A DNA stretch of 64,000 nt from Micavibrio sp. UBA6212 (lineage in GTDB: Bacteria; Pseudomonadota; Alphaproteobacteria; Micavibrionales; Micavibrionaceae). This document shows, piece by piece, positions 16,902 through 24,421 of the stretch. Numbering within the stretch: position 1 is the stretch's first letter; every line of letters begins with the position of its first letter. The stretch covers positions 127,023-191,022 of the forward strand of contig DISK01000006.1 in assembly GCA_002421905.1 (NCBI GenBank). The letters are read 5' to 3'. The notes under the pieces are model-generated. The model ran no database searches. It was not told where the DNA came from and saw only the letters and a program-made list of their open reading frames with translations. The position numbers were made by a program, and so were the translations under genes.

Positions 16902-17402
16902 CTATGATGTGATGTAATTCGGAAGAACAGAGTCAATTTCAGTCTGCAACTGCTCACGTGCACGCGATAGCCGCGACCTGACAGTTCCAACAGGAATTTT
17001 TAGCACCCACGACACTTCTTGATAGCGCAGCCCTTTGACGCAAATCAACATAAGAATATTGCGATGATCAGGGCTTAACTTCATCATCGCCCTTTTTACA
17101 TTTGAAAATTCCAGATTAATCTCTTGTTCTGGCGAGAGAGTTTGTTTTTGCAATACCAGTTCGGGATCATACTGTATTTCAAACTTTGCTGTTCTACGAT
17201 AATTGGAAACAAAAATATTGAACATTATTTTTGATGTCCAACTGAACAGATTTGACCCTTCTTGGAAATAATGCGCTTTTTCAATGGCACGCAGGCAAGT
17301 GGATTGAAATAAATCATCTGCATTCGATTTGTTTTTTGTCAGTTTCATGGAAAATCTTTGTAATTTTCCCGTTTCTGCTATCAAGGCGGTTTGAGTAAAC
17401 AT
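16902..17402 (-). CDS. ECF-family RNA polymerase sigma factor
   Basis: 166 residues from the ATG at 17402, which has AAAGGA seven bases upstream; an upstream ATG at 17450 lacks a ribosome site. Region 2 is KNKSNADDLFQSTCLRAIEK with FSWTSKIMFNIFVSNYRR, and region 4 is LSPDHRNILMLICVKGLRYQ with VPVGTVRSRLSRAREQL-type helices (here IPVGTVRSRLSRAREQ). It resembles the EcfG/ECF15 group in size and in region 2. No NepR, PhyR or anti-sigma gene lies beside it. It could read the EcfG promoter next door, but that link is inference. Confidence 0.85.
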   Translation of the reverse strand: MFTQTALIAETGKLQRFSMKLTKNKSNADDLFQSTCLRAIEKAHYFQEGSNLFSWTSKIMFNIFVSNYRRTAKFEIQYDPELVLQKQTLSPEQEINLEFSNVKRAMMKLSPDHRNILMLICVKGLRYQEVSWVLKIPVGTVRSRLSRAREQLQTEIDSVLPNYITS

Positions 17403-17585
17403 ATGACCATCCTTTGGTTGATAAAGAGAGCGCTTGCTGACCGTTCCCATATTTATGCTTGAAGGTCTAAATTCATAGCAGGGCCAATATCAAGGAGCGA
17501 CAGGGAATGCACCTTATAGTGTAAGGATGGCGTAAGGATGATGGAAGTTTTGGAGCAATAGTTTTTATGTTTAAGGAAGGAAGCA

Positions 17586-18626
17586 TTATCGCTTAAAATG
17601 CTGCCGCGTCCGGTTGGCAAAGGCCACCAGTGACAGCATGACAGGCACTTCGACCAACACGCCGACCACTGTGGCGAGAGCCGCACCGGAATTGAGACCA
17701 AACAGACTGATGGCCACCGCCACAGCCAGTTCAAAGAAATTGGATGTCCCGATCAACGCAGCGGGCGCGGTTATGGTGAACGGCACGCGCCACAGATACC
17801 CCCAGCCATAGGCAATGGCAAATATCCCATAACTCTGGATCAACAGTGGAATAGCGATCAGGGCAATCACCATTGGTTTGTCGATGATCGTTCCCGCCTG
17901 AAACCCGAACAGCAGCACTACAGTGGCCAGCAGACCCATAATCGAAAAGGGCTTGATCTGCGCGGTAAATCTGGCAATGCGCTCATGGTTGCCCGAGCGA
18001 TCAAGTTTCTTGCGGGTCACATATCCCGCACCCAGCGGAATGAGCACATACAATAAAACCGAGAGCAACAGCGTTTCCCACGGCACGATAATATCCGTCA
18101 CACCAAGCAGCAACGCCACCAACGGCGCAAAGGCAAAAATCATAATGATGTCGTTGATCGAAACCTGCACAAGCGTGTAATTGGCATCGCCGCGCACCAT
18201 CTGGCTCCACACAAACACCATCGCGGTACAAGGCGCCACGCCGAGCAGGATCATCCCTGCGATATATTCCTTGGCATCGGCAGGGCCAACCAGTCCGGCA
18301 AAAATATATTCAAAAAACAAAATACCAAGGGCCGCCATGGTAAACGGTTTGATCAACCAGTTGACGACCAAAGTAATACATAGACCCTTTGGTTTCTTGC
18401 CGACATCCTTGATGCTGGCAAAATCGACATTGACCATCATCGGGTAAATCATCACCCAGATAAACACAGCCACGACCAGATTAACCTTGGCATATTCAAA
18501 AGAGGCAATGGCTTGAAATGCTTCCGGCACCGCCAGCCCCAGCCCAACCCCCGCAGCAATACATAACCCCACCCAAAGTGAGAGATAGCGTTCGAAGATG
18601 CCGAGGGGGGATTGTTCACTTTTCAT
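17586..18626 (-). CDS. acr3: Arsenite efflux transporter, ACR3 family
   Basis: 346 residues from the ATG at 18626, overlapping the upstream HEPN-like gene as ATGA. Ten hydrophobic helices span the protein. The ACR3 signature elements NWLIKPF, the helix with the essential cysteine (GVAPCTAMVFVWS) and the discontinuous helix LIGTSNFFELAVAVA are present. It exports arsenite using the proton gradient. It is the last gene of the leftward arsenic operon, separated from the main part by the HEPN-like gene and a palindromic repeat. Confidence 0.92.
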   Translation of the reverse strand: MKSEQSPLGIFERYLSLWVGLCIAAGVGLGLAVPEAFQAIASFEYAKVNLVVAVFIWVMIYPMMVNVDFASIKDVGKKPKGLCITLVVNWLIKPFTMAALGILFFEYIFAGLVGPADAKEYIAGMILLGVAPCTAMVFVWSQMVRGDANYTLVQVSINDIIMIFAFAPLVALLLGVTDIIVPWETLLLSVLLYVLIPLGAGYVTRKKLDRSGNHERIARFTAQIKPFSIMGLLATVVLLFGFQAGTIIDKPMVIALIAIPLLIQSYGIFAIAYGWGYLWRVPFTITAPAALIGTSNFFELAVAVAISLFGLNSGAALATVVGVLVEVPVMLSLVAFANRTRQHFKR

Positions 18627-19534
18627 GATAACTTTCCCGTTTGGCGACAAGCTGTTGAATAAATCCAGAAACTTCCATTATATCCTAATATTCTGAGAAG
18701 ATACTCTCTAATAATATCCTGTGCGCCCTCGTAAATTGATCTCATACTCTCGTAACCTTTATCTTTAGACAGACCATTATGAACCACCTCATTTCTCAAT
18801 TTTTTGATATCTTTTAAATCTGGTTGCATACCTACTTCAGCAAACATTTCCATCAATAATTCTTCAAATGATAAGTATCTTTGTATGCATTTTTTTCCGT
18901 TGCCACATTTCGGTTTATCTGTGTTCGGAATTAAAAACCCAGAATTGTCGTACTCATATTTCTGGTGGGCAAATGTCGATTTTAGAGATTCCAAAATTAT
19001 CGAGGTAAATAAAAAGCTGATTTCTAATGGTTGGTTTGGTTCATCGCATTTCAGTAAATAATGGATGACAGCAGGCAAATTTCGCTTGTCTTTTAACTCT
19101 TGATATTTACAGAATGCAGCTCCCATGAAATTTTTAATGCATTCGTGTTCATCATAGTTGAGCAATGGCCGCCAGCTATTATAACGTCCATCTCCATTAG
19201 TCCCTCTTCCACTGCCATTAAAATCATATTGATACCAAATCACATGAGACATGGTTGCTAATGATAAAAGCCAGCAAATGTCGGTTAATACAATCTCACC
19301 TTCTGAAGTTGAATTTACACCCTGAATATCAATGATACCGCTTTCTATAAATCTTCCTCGATAATCATCTTTTTTAAAATCATATTTCAATAGATCAGGA
19401 TATATATTGATTTCGCATTTATAATTTTCTGTATCAAAGCGGAGAATATTTTTCGTCCATGAGCCACCTTCAAATTTTGTTATTGCGTCTCCTGAAGTTA
19501 TAAGATTTGCAATTTTTCCTTTAAAAACGCTCAT
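18623..19534 (-). CDS. HEPN-domain-like protein inserted in the arsenic operon
   Basis: 303 residues from the ATG at 19534. The N-terminal ~190 residues are unrecognised (IDIQGVNSTSEGEIVLTDI, then YQYDFNGSGRG). The C-terminal ~110 are helical with KKLRNEVVHNGLS, the R-x4-H pattern of HEPN/ApeA-like ribonuclease folds, followed by a long amphipathic helix. The base composition is clearly more AT-rich than in the flanking ars genes. The last residues (CRQTGKLS) and the ATGA overlap with acr3 make translation of acr3 depend on this gene. It may be a defence or regulatory RNase; no antitoxin partner is visible. Confidence 0.6.
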   Translation of the reverse strand: MSVFKGKIANLITSGDAITKFEGGSWTKNILRFDTENYKCEINIYPDLLKYDFKKDDYRGRFIESGIIDIQGVNSTSEGEIVLTDICWLLSLATMSHVIWYQYDFNGSGRGTNGDGRYNSWRPLLNYDEHECIKNFMGAAFCKYQELKDKRNLPAVIHYLLKCDEPNQPLEISFLFTSIILESLKSTFAHQKYEYDNSGFLIPNTDKPKCGNGKKCIQRYLSFEELLMEMFAEVGMQPDLKDIKKLRNEVVHNGLSKDKGYESMRSIYEGAQDIIREYLLRILGYNGSFWIYSTACRQTGKLS

Positions 19535-19610
19535 AACAATCCCTATTTTTTGGTATATTTTTAATTTCAGATGCCCGCACAAAGTGGGCATGATGGTGTA
19601 TAAGCATATT

Positions 19611-19711
19611 GTCATTGCGAGCGGAGCGAAGCAATCCAGAAAGTTCGGAAAGTCTTATTTATCATGGTTCTGGATTGCCGCGTCAGGCCGTTGGCCTGCC
19701 TCGCTAATGAC
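19611..19711. repeat. Dispersed palindromic element, intergenic copy
   Basis: GTCATTGCGAGCGGAGCGAA opens the element and CTCGCTAATGAC closes it. Inside, GCAATCCAGAA pairs with TTCTGGATTGCC. It is 101 bases and shares the design of the copy inside cusA. It lies between the cupin gene and the HEPN-like gene, at the point where foreign-looking DNA begins. Confidence 0.75.
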
Positions 19712-19752
19712 GGTAGAGCGTTGTCTTGTGTTTTTGAAAAAGGAAGGGACTT

Positions 19753-20142
19753 TCATTCTGTCGTTTTTCCGTCGAAATGTTCTTCTGAAACGTCAGCTTT
19801 GACGGCATGTATCGTGCCGTCACGATGTTCAGGCGGTGCGTAGAGCGTATATAATAGCAAGGCCTCGTCGCCAATATTAACCAGATTATGTTTGGCTCCC
19901 GCAGGGACAATCATCGCATCGCTGCTTTTAACCTTCGTCCGAGTCCCATCGATCCAGATTTCGCCAAGACCTTCTTCAATACGGAAGAACTGATCTCGAT
20001 CTTCGTGAATTTCTTCGCCGATTTCTTCTCCCGGCTGAATGGCCATCAATACCAGTTGTAATTGGTGTCCGGTATAAAGTACCCGCCGAAAATCAGAGTT
20101 TTCTTCGGTTAGTTTTTCAATGTTCGCTATAAAACCATTCAT
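19753..20142 (-). CDS. Cupin-domain protein of the arsenic operon
   Basis: 129 residues, a single cupin barrel: GEEIGEEIHEDRDQFFRIEEG carries motif 1 with its His/Glu metal ligands, and the SSDAMIVPAGAKHNLVNIG segment carries motif 2 with the final His. The tail (HRDGTIHAVKADVSEEH) adds more histidines. Small cupins of this form are common hitchhikers in stress operons and their substrates are mostly unknown. It is on the ars strand, downstream of the thioredoxin-like gene. An AGGAGAT-type site precedes the ATG. Confidence 0.82.
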   Translation of the reverse strand: MNGFIANIEKLTEENSDFRRVLYTGHQLQLVLMAIQPGEEIGEEIHEDRDQFFRIEEGLGEIWIDGTRTKVKSSDAMIVPAGAKHNLVNIGDEALLLYTLYAPPEHRDGTIHAVKADVSEEHFDGKTTE

Positions 20143-20181
20143 GTGACTATCTCCTGAGTTATCCGTTTAGGTTAACTTAGT

Positions 20182-20415
20182 TTATTTGAGCCAGTCTTCA
20201 ATCTCTGCGGCATCAGGCAGGCCGCCTTTATGCACCAGCTTGCCGTCCACCATGACGGCGGGGGTGGTCATGATCCCCCGCGAGGCGATCTCAACCGGAT
20301 CATAGATATGGTGCAGGTCGATCTCCGCACCGATGCTATCGGCTTTGGTTTTAATCATCTCCTCGGTGGTGATGCATTTTTTACACCCCGTCCCGAATAC
20401 TTCGACTTTTTTCAT
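20182..20415 (-). CDS. Small thioredoxin-like (redox-active disulfide 2) protein
   Basis: 77 residues from the ATG at 20415, with AAGGAGAC upstream. It has the short thioredoxin fold of the MTH895/glutaredoxin-like family: KKVEVFGTGCKKCITTEEM with the CKKC active site, TTPAVMVDGKLVHKGG with the cis-Pro, and a final helix. Proteins like this are regularly encoded beside ArsP/DUF318 permeases and may deliver or reduce thiol-bound substrates (inference). It lies 22 bases downstream of the arsP-like gene. Confidence 0.85.
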   Translation of the reverse strand: MKKVEVFGTGCKKCITTEEMIKTKADSIGAEIDLHHIYDPVEIASRGIMTTPAVMVDGKLVHKGGLPDAAEIEDWLK

Positions 20416-20437
20416 TTTTGTCTCCTTCTTGATTTGT

Positions 20438-21403
20438 TTACCCATAGAACCAGTTAAATCCATAGCCGACGATGATGAAAGCCAACGCCAGATAGCCAAC
20501 AAAAAAGGCCAACATCTGAGGCTTGAGGACTTTGCGCAAGATCACCAGCTCGGGCAGGGAAATCGCCACAGTACTCATGATAAAGGCGAGCGTTGTGCCA
20601 ACGGGAAGTCCCTTGGCAATCAAAACCTCAGCCACCGGAACAACACCCGTCACATTCGAATAAAGCGGCACAGCCATGAGGACGGCCATTGGCACAGCAA
20701 ACAGATTGTCAGCACTTGCATGTTCGATAAACCATTCCTGCGGCACAAAGCCGTGAATCCCTGCGCCAACGCCGACCCCAATCAGAACATAGAGCCAGAC
20801 ACGTTTGAGAATATCCACTGTCTCGCCCCATGCGTGGGACAGGCGTTTTTTGGCGGTGAGTTTGGGTTCATCCAGATCGCCTTCGGCCATTTTGACTTGG
20901 AACACAAATGGTTCGACCCATTTATCGAGCTTGAGCACGTCAATCAATGCGCCGCCAATCATGCCCGTTCCCATACCGACCGCAACATAGGCCAGCGTAA
21001 ATGACCACCCTATGGCCTCGCCAAATAAAATGGCAGCGACCTCGTTCACCATCGGGGATGTAATGAGAAAAGCCATGGTCACACCCAGCGGAATACCAGA
21101 ACTTAAAAACGCAATGAATAATGGAATGGATGAACAAGAACAAAACGGTGTGACCGCGCCCAGAATAACCGCGAGTGAATAAGCGATGATCTTGGGTTTA
21201 CCATCCAGCCAGTGGCGCACCTTTTCCGGAGACACCCACGACCGCAAAAAACCGACAATCAGCATAAGAACGGTCAGCAGAAAGAAAATCTTGGTTGTAT
21301 CTTCGATAAAGAAATGCACGGCATCAGCCAGACGCGTCCCGCGATCAATCTGTAAAAGATCGTAAGTAATGGCACCGGCCAGCGTGGTGAAGATTTCAAG
21401 CAT
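20438..21403 (-). CDS. arsP: Permease of the ArsP/DUF318 family
   Basis: 321 residues with about eight to ten transmembrane helices. The hallmark VTPFCSCSSIPLFIAFLSSG with its cysteine pair and the second-half repeat PLYSNVTGVVPVAEVLIAKG are both present, with a charged cytoplasmic loop at about 175-200. ArsP members export trivalent organoarsenicals, and other members of the family have unknown substrates. The operon setting supports an arsenic role. The start overlaps the arsC stop by eight bases, indicating translational coupling. Confidence 0.85.
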   Translation of the reverse strand: MLEIFTTLAGAITYDLLQIDRGTRLADAVHFFIEDTTKIFFLLTVLMLIVGFLRSWVSPEKVRHWLDGKPKIIAYSLAVILGAVTPFCSCSSIPLFIAFLSSGIPLGVTMAFLITSPMVNEVAAILFGEAIGWSFTLAYVAVGMGTGMIGGALIDVLKLDKWVEPFVFQVKMAEGDLDEPKLTAKKRLSHAWGETVDILKRVWLYVLIGVGVGAGIHGFVPQEWFIEHASADNLFAVPMAVLMAVPLYSNVTGVVPVAEVLIAKGLPVGTTLAFIMSTVAISLPELVILRKVLKPQMLAFFVGYLALAFIIVGYGFNWFYG

Positions 21404-21815
21404 GGTTTAGCAGCTCTTTCTCTATTCTGGATTTTAGCGTAGTGAACGTCTCGTCAAAAGCGGCCGTGATGTTTTCTTCACTGCCCGTTGCGGTGGCGGG
21501 GTCAGGTGTACTCCAATGAAGTTTTTTATGTTGACCAAGAAATATAAGGCAGGATTCGGAGGCTGCAGCGTCACAGACCGTAATCACCAGATCGAAATTA
21601 TGTCCTTGGAATTCATCCCATGATTTGCTGCGCGGGACACCTGCCTCAATGCCGTGACGGTTGAGTGTTTCGATAGATTTGGGATGAACAAAGCTGGCGG
21701 GCTTGCTGCCTGCGCTCACTGCTTTATAAGCCCCAGCACCCAGATGGTTAATCAAGGCTTCGGCCATCACCGAACGGCAGGAGTTTCCAGTGCACAGAAC
21801 AAGGATATTTTTCAT
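21396..21815 (-). CDS. arsC: Arsenate reductase, low-molecular-weight phosphatase type
   Basis: 139 residues. The N-terminal loop NILVLCTGNSCRSVMAEAL contains the nucleophile Cys8 and the CxGNSCRS phosphate loop. A further cysteine lies in ITVCDAAASESC, consistent with the thioredoxin-coupled mechanism that relays a disulfide along the protein. It reduces arsenate to arsenite, which the permeases remove. The start overlaps the stop of the hydrolase gene as ATGA. Confidence 0.92.
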   Translation of the reverse strand: MKNILVLCTGNSCRSVMAEALINHLGAGAYKAVSAGSKPASFVHPKSIETLNRHGIEAGVPRSKSWDEFQGHNFDLVITVCDAAASESCLIFLGQHKKLHWSTPDPATATGSEENITAAFDETFTTLKSRIEKELLNHA

Positions 21816-22378
21816 TTTATAACCATCTTCAATAATTCAGGGAATGCCTCTGTCCCCATTTCTCCAAGACAGAAATGGCCGTGACTTTCGAATTCATGAT
21901 ACTCAATGTTCGGGTAAGTCTTGCGGAGAAGCTCGATTGTTTCTTTCACGCCTTCAACAGCCTCATCTTTTGAATAAAAAATATGAATCTCCTCTATCAA
22001 ATGGGCGAAGTCAGGGTTGAGGTCGAATTTCAGAAAATCGCCCAGTTTATGATCTGGATCAATCCAAGGAGCGACAAGGATTAGTTTCTTCAGTTTTTGT
22101 GGTGCCTCGCTCAAATAACGCAGGAAAAATCCGCCGCCGCAGCTGTGTGCAACCAATGTTGTTTCCAGATCAAGTGGATAAATATCGAATAATTTCTTCC
22201 AGCGTGTATAGCTGGGCTTGTAAGGCGTGGGCATTTCCGGTGTCTGGCAATTATAACCTTTCACAATTAATTGCTTTTGAAGCCAAGGTATCCAATGAAA
22301 ATTAGATCCAGATGGAATGCTAGTGTCTTCAAACTCTTCTCGATCACAACAGCCATGCAAAATATAAACATTTCTCAT
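21812..22378 (-). CDS. RBBP9/YdeN-type alpha/beta hydrolase
   Basis: 188 residues from the ATG at 22378, sharing one base with the stop of the upstream gene (TAATG). The fold begins RNVYILHGCC and the nucleophile elbow is VAHSCGGGF, with serine as nucleophile. An aspartate in IHIFYSKDEAV and the histidine in FESHGHFCLG complete the triad. The family is small serine hydrolases with poorly known substrates. Its tight coupling between the DUF6428-like gene and arsC is unusual and suggests a role in arsenic metabolism (inference). Confidence 0.8.
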   Translation of the reverse strand: MRNVYILHGCCDREEFEDTSIPSGSNFHWIPWLQKQLIVKGYNCQTPEMPTPYKPSYTRWKKLFDIYPLDLETTLVAHSCGGGFFLRYLSEAPQKLKKLILVAPWIDPDHKLGDFLKFDLNPDFAHLIEEIHIFYSKDEAVEGVKETIELLRKTYPNIEYHEFESHGHFCLGEMGTEAFPELLKMVIK

Positions 22379-22830
22379 TAGCAGCACCCGCCCGAAGGAG
22401 AACAACAAGATGCGGCTTTCGAGGGCATTTTATCCGCCGGAATGCCGCAGGAATCTTTTGCCAGACAGTCGGTTTGTTTATTGGTCAGGATAAAATTTGT
22501 TCCATCAAAAATGAGACCGAATTTGCCGATGGTCGATTGCTGGTACTCCACTTCAATCTCATGATCCTCATCACCCAGAACTTTCTTGCATAAGTTCAGA
22601 ATATGCAGAAATTTTTGTGGCGCGAGGCGGTGATCGTAATCACCCGCTTCCCAAAGCTGGAAATTCGCATGCGTTTCACTGCGTTCTGTCCCACCACAAT
22701 CAATAAAATGCTTGGTCACAAGACCAATCTCGGTGACATGAAAATGGGGAGACAGGGTGGAACCGTCCGGCAATTTGAAATTGACTGTCTCCAGAGTTTC
22801 AAGCGCCTTTTTGACTTCGGATATTTTCAT
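22378..22830 (-). CDS. DUF6428-like cysteine-tailed protein
   Basis: 150 residues from the ATG at 22830, preceded by AAAGGAAAAA-type sequence. The core (LPDGSTLSPHFHVTEIGLVT, DCGGTERSETHANFQLW) is found beside arsR in many bacteria and is annotated as DUF6428. The C-terminus has KDSCGIP and a terminal CCSPSGGCC cluster. The five closing cysteines suggest arsenite or other soft-metal binding, possibly as a chaperone (inference). It is the second gene of the operon, 17 bases after arsR. Confidence 0.75.
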   Translation of the reverse strand: MKISEVKKALETLETVNFKLPDGSTLSPHFHVTEIGLVTKHFIDCGGTERSETHANFQLWEAGDYDHRLAPQKFLHILNLCKKVLGDEDHEIEVEYQQSTIGKFGLIFDGTNFILTNKQTDCLAKDSCGIPADKMPSKAASCCSPSGGCC

Positions 22831-22846
22831 GATTTTTTCCTTTTTC

Positions 22847-23197
22847 TCAACAACATTTGGAAAGCTCGATAAACGAGGATCCCTTTTTCTTATCTTCACG
22901 GATACTGGCAAATTCCACACTGCAACAGTCTTTCACCATAAACCCGATCAGGTTGCGCACAATTTCAAAATTGGCCGAATATATGACCGAGCGCCCCTCG
23001 CGACGGGAACTAACAATACCCGCATTCGATAAATGATTGAGGTGGAATGACATGGTATTGTGTGGCGTGCCAAGGGCATCGCTCAAGGTTCCAGCAGGCA
23101 ACCCATCGGGCCCGGCCTTCACCAACAAGCGAAATGCACTCAGGCGGGTTTCCTGAGAAAGGGCGTCGAACATAATAGTTGCGTTTTGAATATCCAT
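22847..23197 (-). CDS. arsR: ArsR-family metalloregulatory repressor
   Basis: 116 residues from the ATG at 23197. The winged helix is LSQETRLSAFRLLVKAG with the recognition helix TPHNTMSFHLNHLSNAG and wing SSRREGRSVIY. A Cys pair (VKDCCSVE, about residues 85-87) and a terminal CC are candidate arsenite ligands, an arrangement seen in ArsR variants lacking the classical CxC in the recognition helix. It begins the leftward operon and its start codon lies within a palindrome, so autorepression is expected. Confidence 0.9.
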   Translation of the reverse strand: MDIQNATIMFDALSQETRLSAFRLLVKAGPDGLPAGTLSDALGTPHNTMSFHLNHLSNAGIVSSRREGRSVIYSANFEIVRNLIGFMVKDCCSVEFASIREDKKKGSSFIELSKCC

Positions 23198-23219
23198 ATG
23201 TCTAGAATAATCGACATAT
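23196..23219. promoter_or_regulatory. Probable ArsR operator
   Basis: Perfect seven-base arms ATATGTC (23196-23202) and GACATAT (23213-23219) separated by ten bases. The left arm overlaps the arsR start codon and the right arm lies just upstream. A related half, ATCGACAT, follows near 23239. Placement and symmetry fit an autoregulatory ArsR site. Binding is inferred. Confidence 0.65.
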
Positions 23220-23258
23220 AAAAGAAATGTCAACAGTTATCGACATGGTTTAATTATT

Positions 23259-23822
23259 TTACGCTTTCTTATCTTTTGCGTCATTGTTGGTTACAGAATA
23301 TCCGCCCATGAACATTGATAAATGATCTTGATGATCCTGTTGATCTTTTTGACTTTTCTCATCGCAATCATTTTTGCTGTCCTGAAGGGCTTGATCGGCT
23401 TCTGATTCCTTCTCTTTTGTAATCTTGCTCCGGATTAACGCAAAATCCATGGCATCGGTCAGGCCACCGAACTCACCTCTGATCATATTGTCCGCAGCAC
23501 CGGATTCCATTACAAAAGCCGCCAGATCATGTTCCTCATTGCCTTTTCCGGTAATGACAATGATTGGAATATCCTGAGCCGCAACGCCCATCTGACGATA
23601 TATTTCTTCTGGAGTGTCTTCACCACTTAATCCCAGATCAAGAATAATCATATCCGCCCGAAGTTTCTTTATATTGAGGTAGCCGATGCCTTCGGATAGG
23701 GTAGGGCATTGCCAAACATAACATGCAATATTTTCATGGCTATCCACTTTGGCCCTTATATTCACAACATCCGCTCTGTTATCGCAGACGAGAAGAATTT
23801 TCATGTTGTCTTGCTTCTTCAT
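23259..23822 (-). CDS. Response-regulator receiver-like protein, atypical
   Basis: 187 residues from the ATG at 23822, with AGAGGGAC upstream. A receiver fold covers residues 8-130: KILLVCDNRADVV, the phosphoacceptor Asp in MIILDLGLSGED, and IPIIVITGKGNE with the switch Thr. The conserved lysine of beta-5 is replaced: the expected DYLVKGE reads DNMIRGEF. The C-terminal ~55 residues are Lys/Glu/Asp/Gln-rich and disordered, with DQQDHQDHLSMFMGGYS. It has no DNA-binding or enzyme domain. It could be a stand-alone receiver or phosphate sink, or a non-phosphorylated scaffold. Confidence 0.7.
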   Translation of the reverse strand: MKKQDNMKILLVCDNRADVVNIRAKVDSHENIACYVWQCPTLSEGIGYLNIKKLRADMIILDLGLSGEDTPEEIYRQMGVAAQDIPIIVITGKGNEEHDLAAFVMESGAADNMIRGEFGGLTDAMDFALIRSKITKEKESEADQALQDSKNDCDEKSQKDQQDHQDHLSMFMGGYSVTNNDAKDKKA

Positions 23823-23825
23823 ATT

Positions 23826-24011
23826 TTAGTCCCTCTGCTCTCTCGTTAAACCGTCATCAAATCTCATGAGATAAGAACTTTCGTCAAGTGAATGTCCCTG
23901 AAAGGCACGATAACTTGAATATGTGTCTGATATTTTTCCATCAAAGGCCTTATCCAGAAGTGGAATGAGCTGCCCAAAATGCAGCCCCTTTGGATGATGG
24001 TGTGTATGCAT
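23826..24011 (-). CDS. Short histidine-rich hypothetical protein
   Basis: 61 residues, starting MHTHHHPKGLHFGQLIPLLD, with a strong GGGAGG ribosome site before the ATG and its stop three bases from the next gene start. It has an amphipathic helix and an acidic/aromatic tail (DTYSSYRAFQGHSLDESSYL). No family is recognised. The ribosome site and close spacing with the receiver-like gene support it as real. The N-terminal histidines could bind metal. Confidence 0.5.
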   Translation of the reverse strand: MHTHHHPKGLHFGQLIPLLDKAFDGKISDTYSSYRAFQGHSLDESSYLMRFDDGLTREQRD

Positions 24012-24083
24012 GATTTTGCCTCCCTCTTTTCTGTTGGCACATCAGGAAGCAAGCCGTTTCGCCTGCTTCCTTTATGCTTGAAG

Positions 24084-24230
24084 TTAGTTTCTGTTACCTT
24101 CAGATGATCTATTCTGTTTGTTCTCTCGTTCACCACGGGGACCAGGATCAGCGTTCTTTTTCGCTCCTGGTTTTTCCTTTGGCGGTTGATTGGCAGGACG
24201 GATTTCATTTGGATTTTTTTTGTTAAACAT
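24084..24230 (-). CDS. Very short, charged, proline-rich protein
   Basis: 48 residues beginning MFNKKNPNEIRPANQPPKEK and ending GERENKQNRSSEGNRN, all hydrophilic and probably disordered. An AAGGAAAACACC ribosome site precedes the ATG. It falls in a run of short leftward stress genes. Small basic, Asn/Pro/Gly-rich proteins of this form occur among desiccation and general stress genes, but I cannot name a family. Coordinates may be off by one base. Confidence 0.45.
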   Translation of the reverse strand: MFNKKNPNEIRPANQPPKEKPGAKKNADPGPRGERENKQNRSSEGNRN

Positions 24231-24367
24231 GGTGTTTTCCTTATACTTTGGGGTTAGATTTTCAGCATGGCTAAAGCCTATTCCATCATACGTCAGGAAG
24301 CGATGTGGGAAGGCCGTCAGCGTATAAATTTCTCGTAAAACCCGCGGCGCAAATTTTTTATGATAAT

Positions 24368-24404
24368 AAAAAAAGCCGCCTGTGCGTGGACACGGACGGC
24401 TTTC
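24368..24404 (-). terminator. Rho-independent terminator after the EF-hand gene
   Basis: Read leftward: AAAGCCGTCCGTG, a short loop, then CGCACAGGCGGC followed by seven Ts. It lies 18 bases past the stop of the leftward EF-hand gene. Confidence 0.75.
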
Positions 24405-24421
24405 CTAAAGACTATACGAGT

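Noticed and set aside
23259..23822. Receiver-like protein considered as PhyR for the general stress system
   Set aside because: PhyR has an N-terminal sigma-like domain; this protein has the receiver first and a disordered tail.
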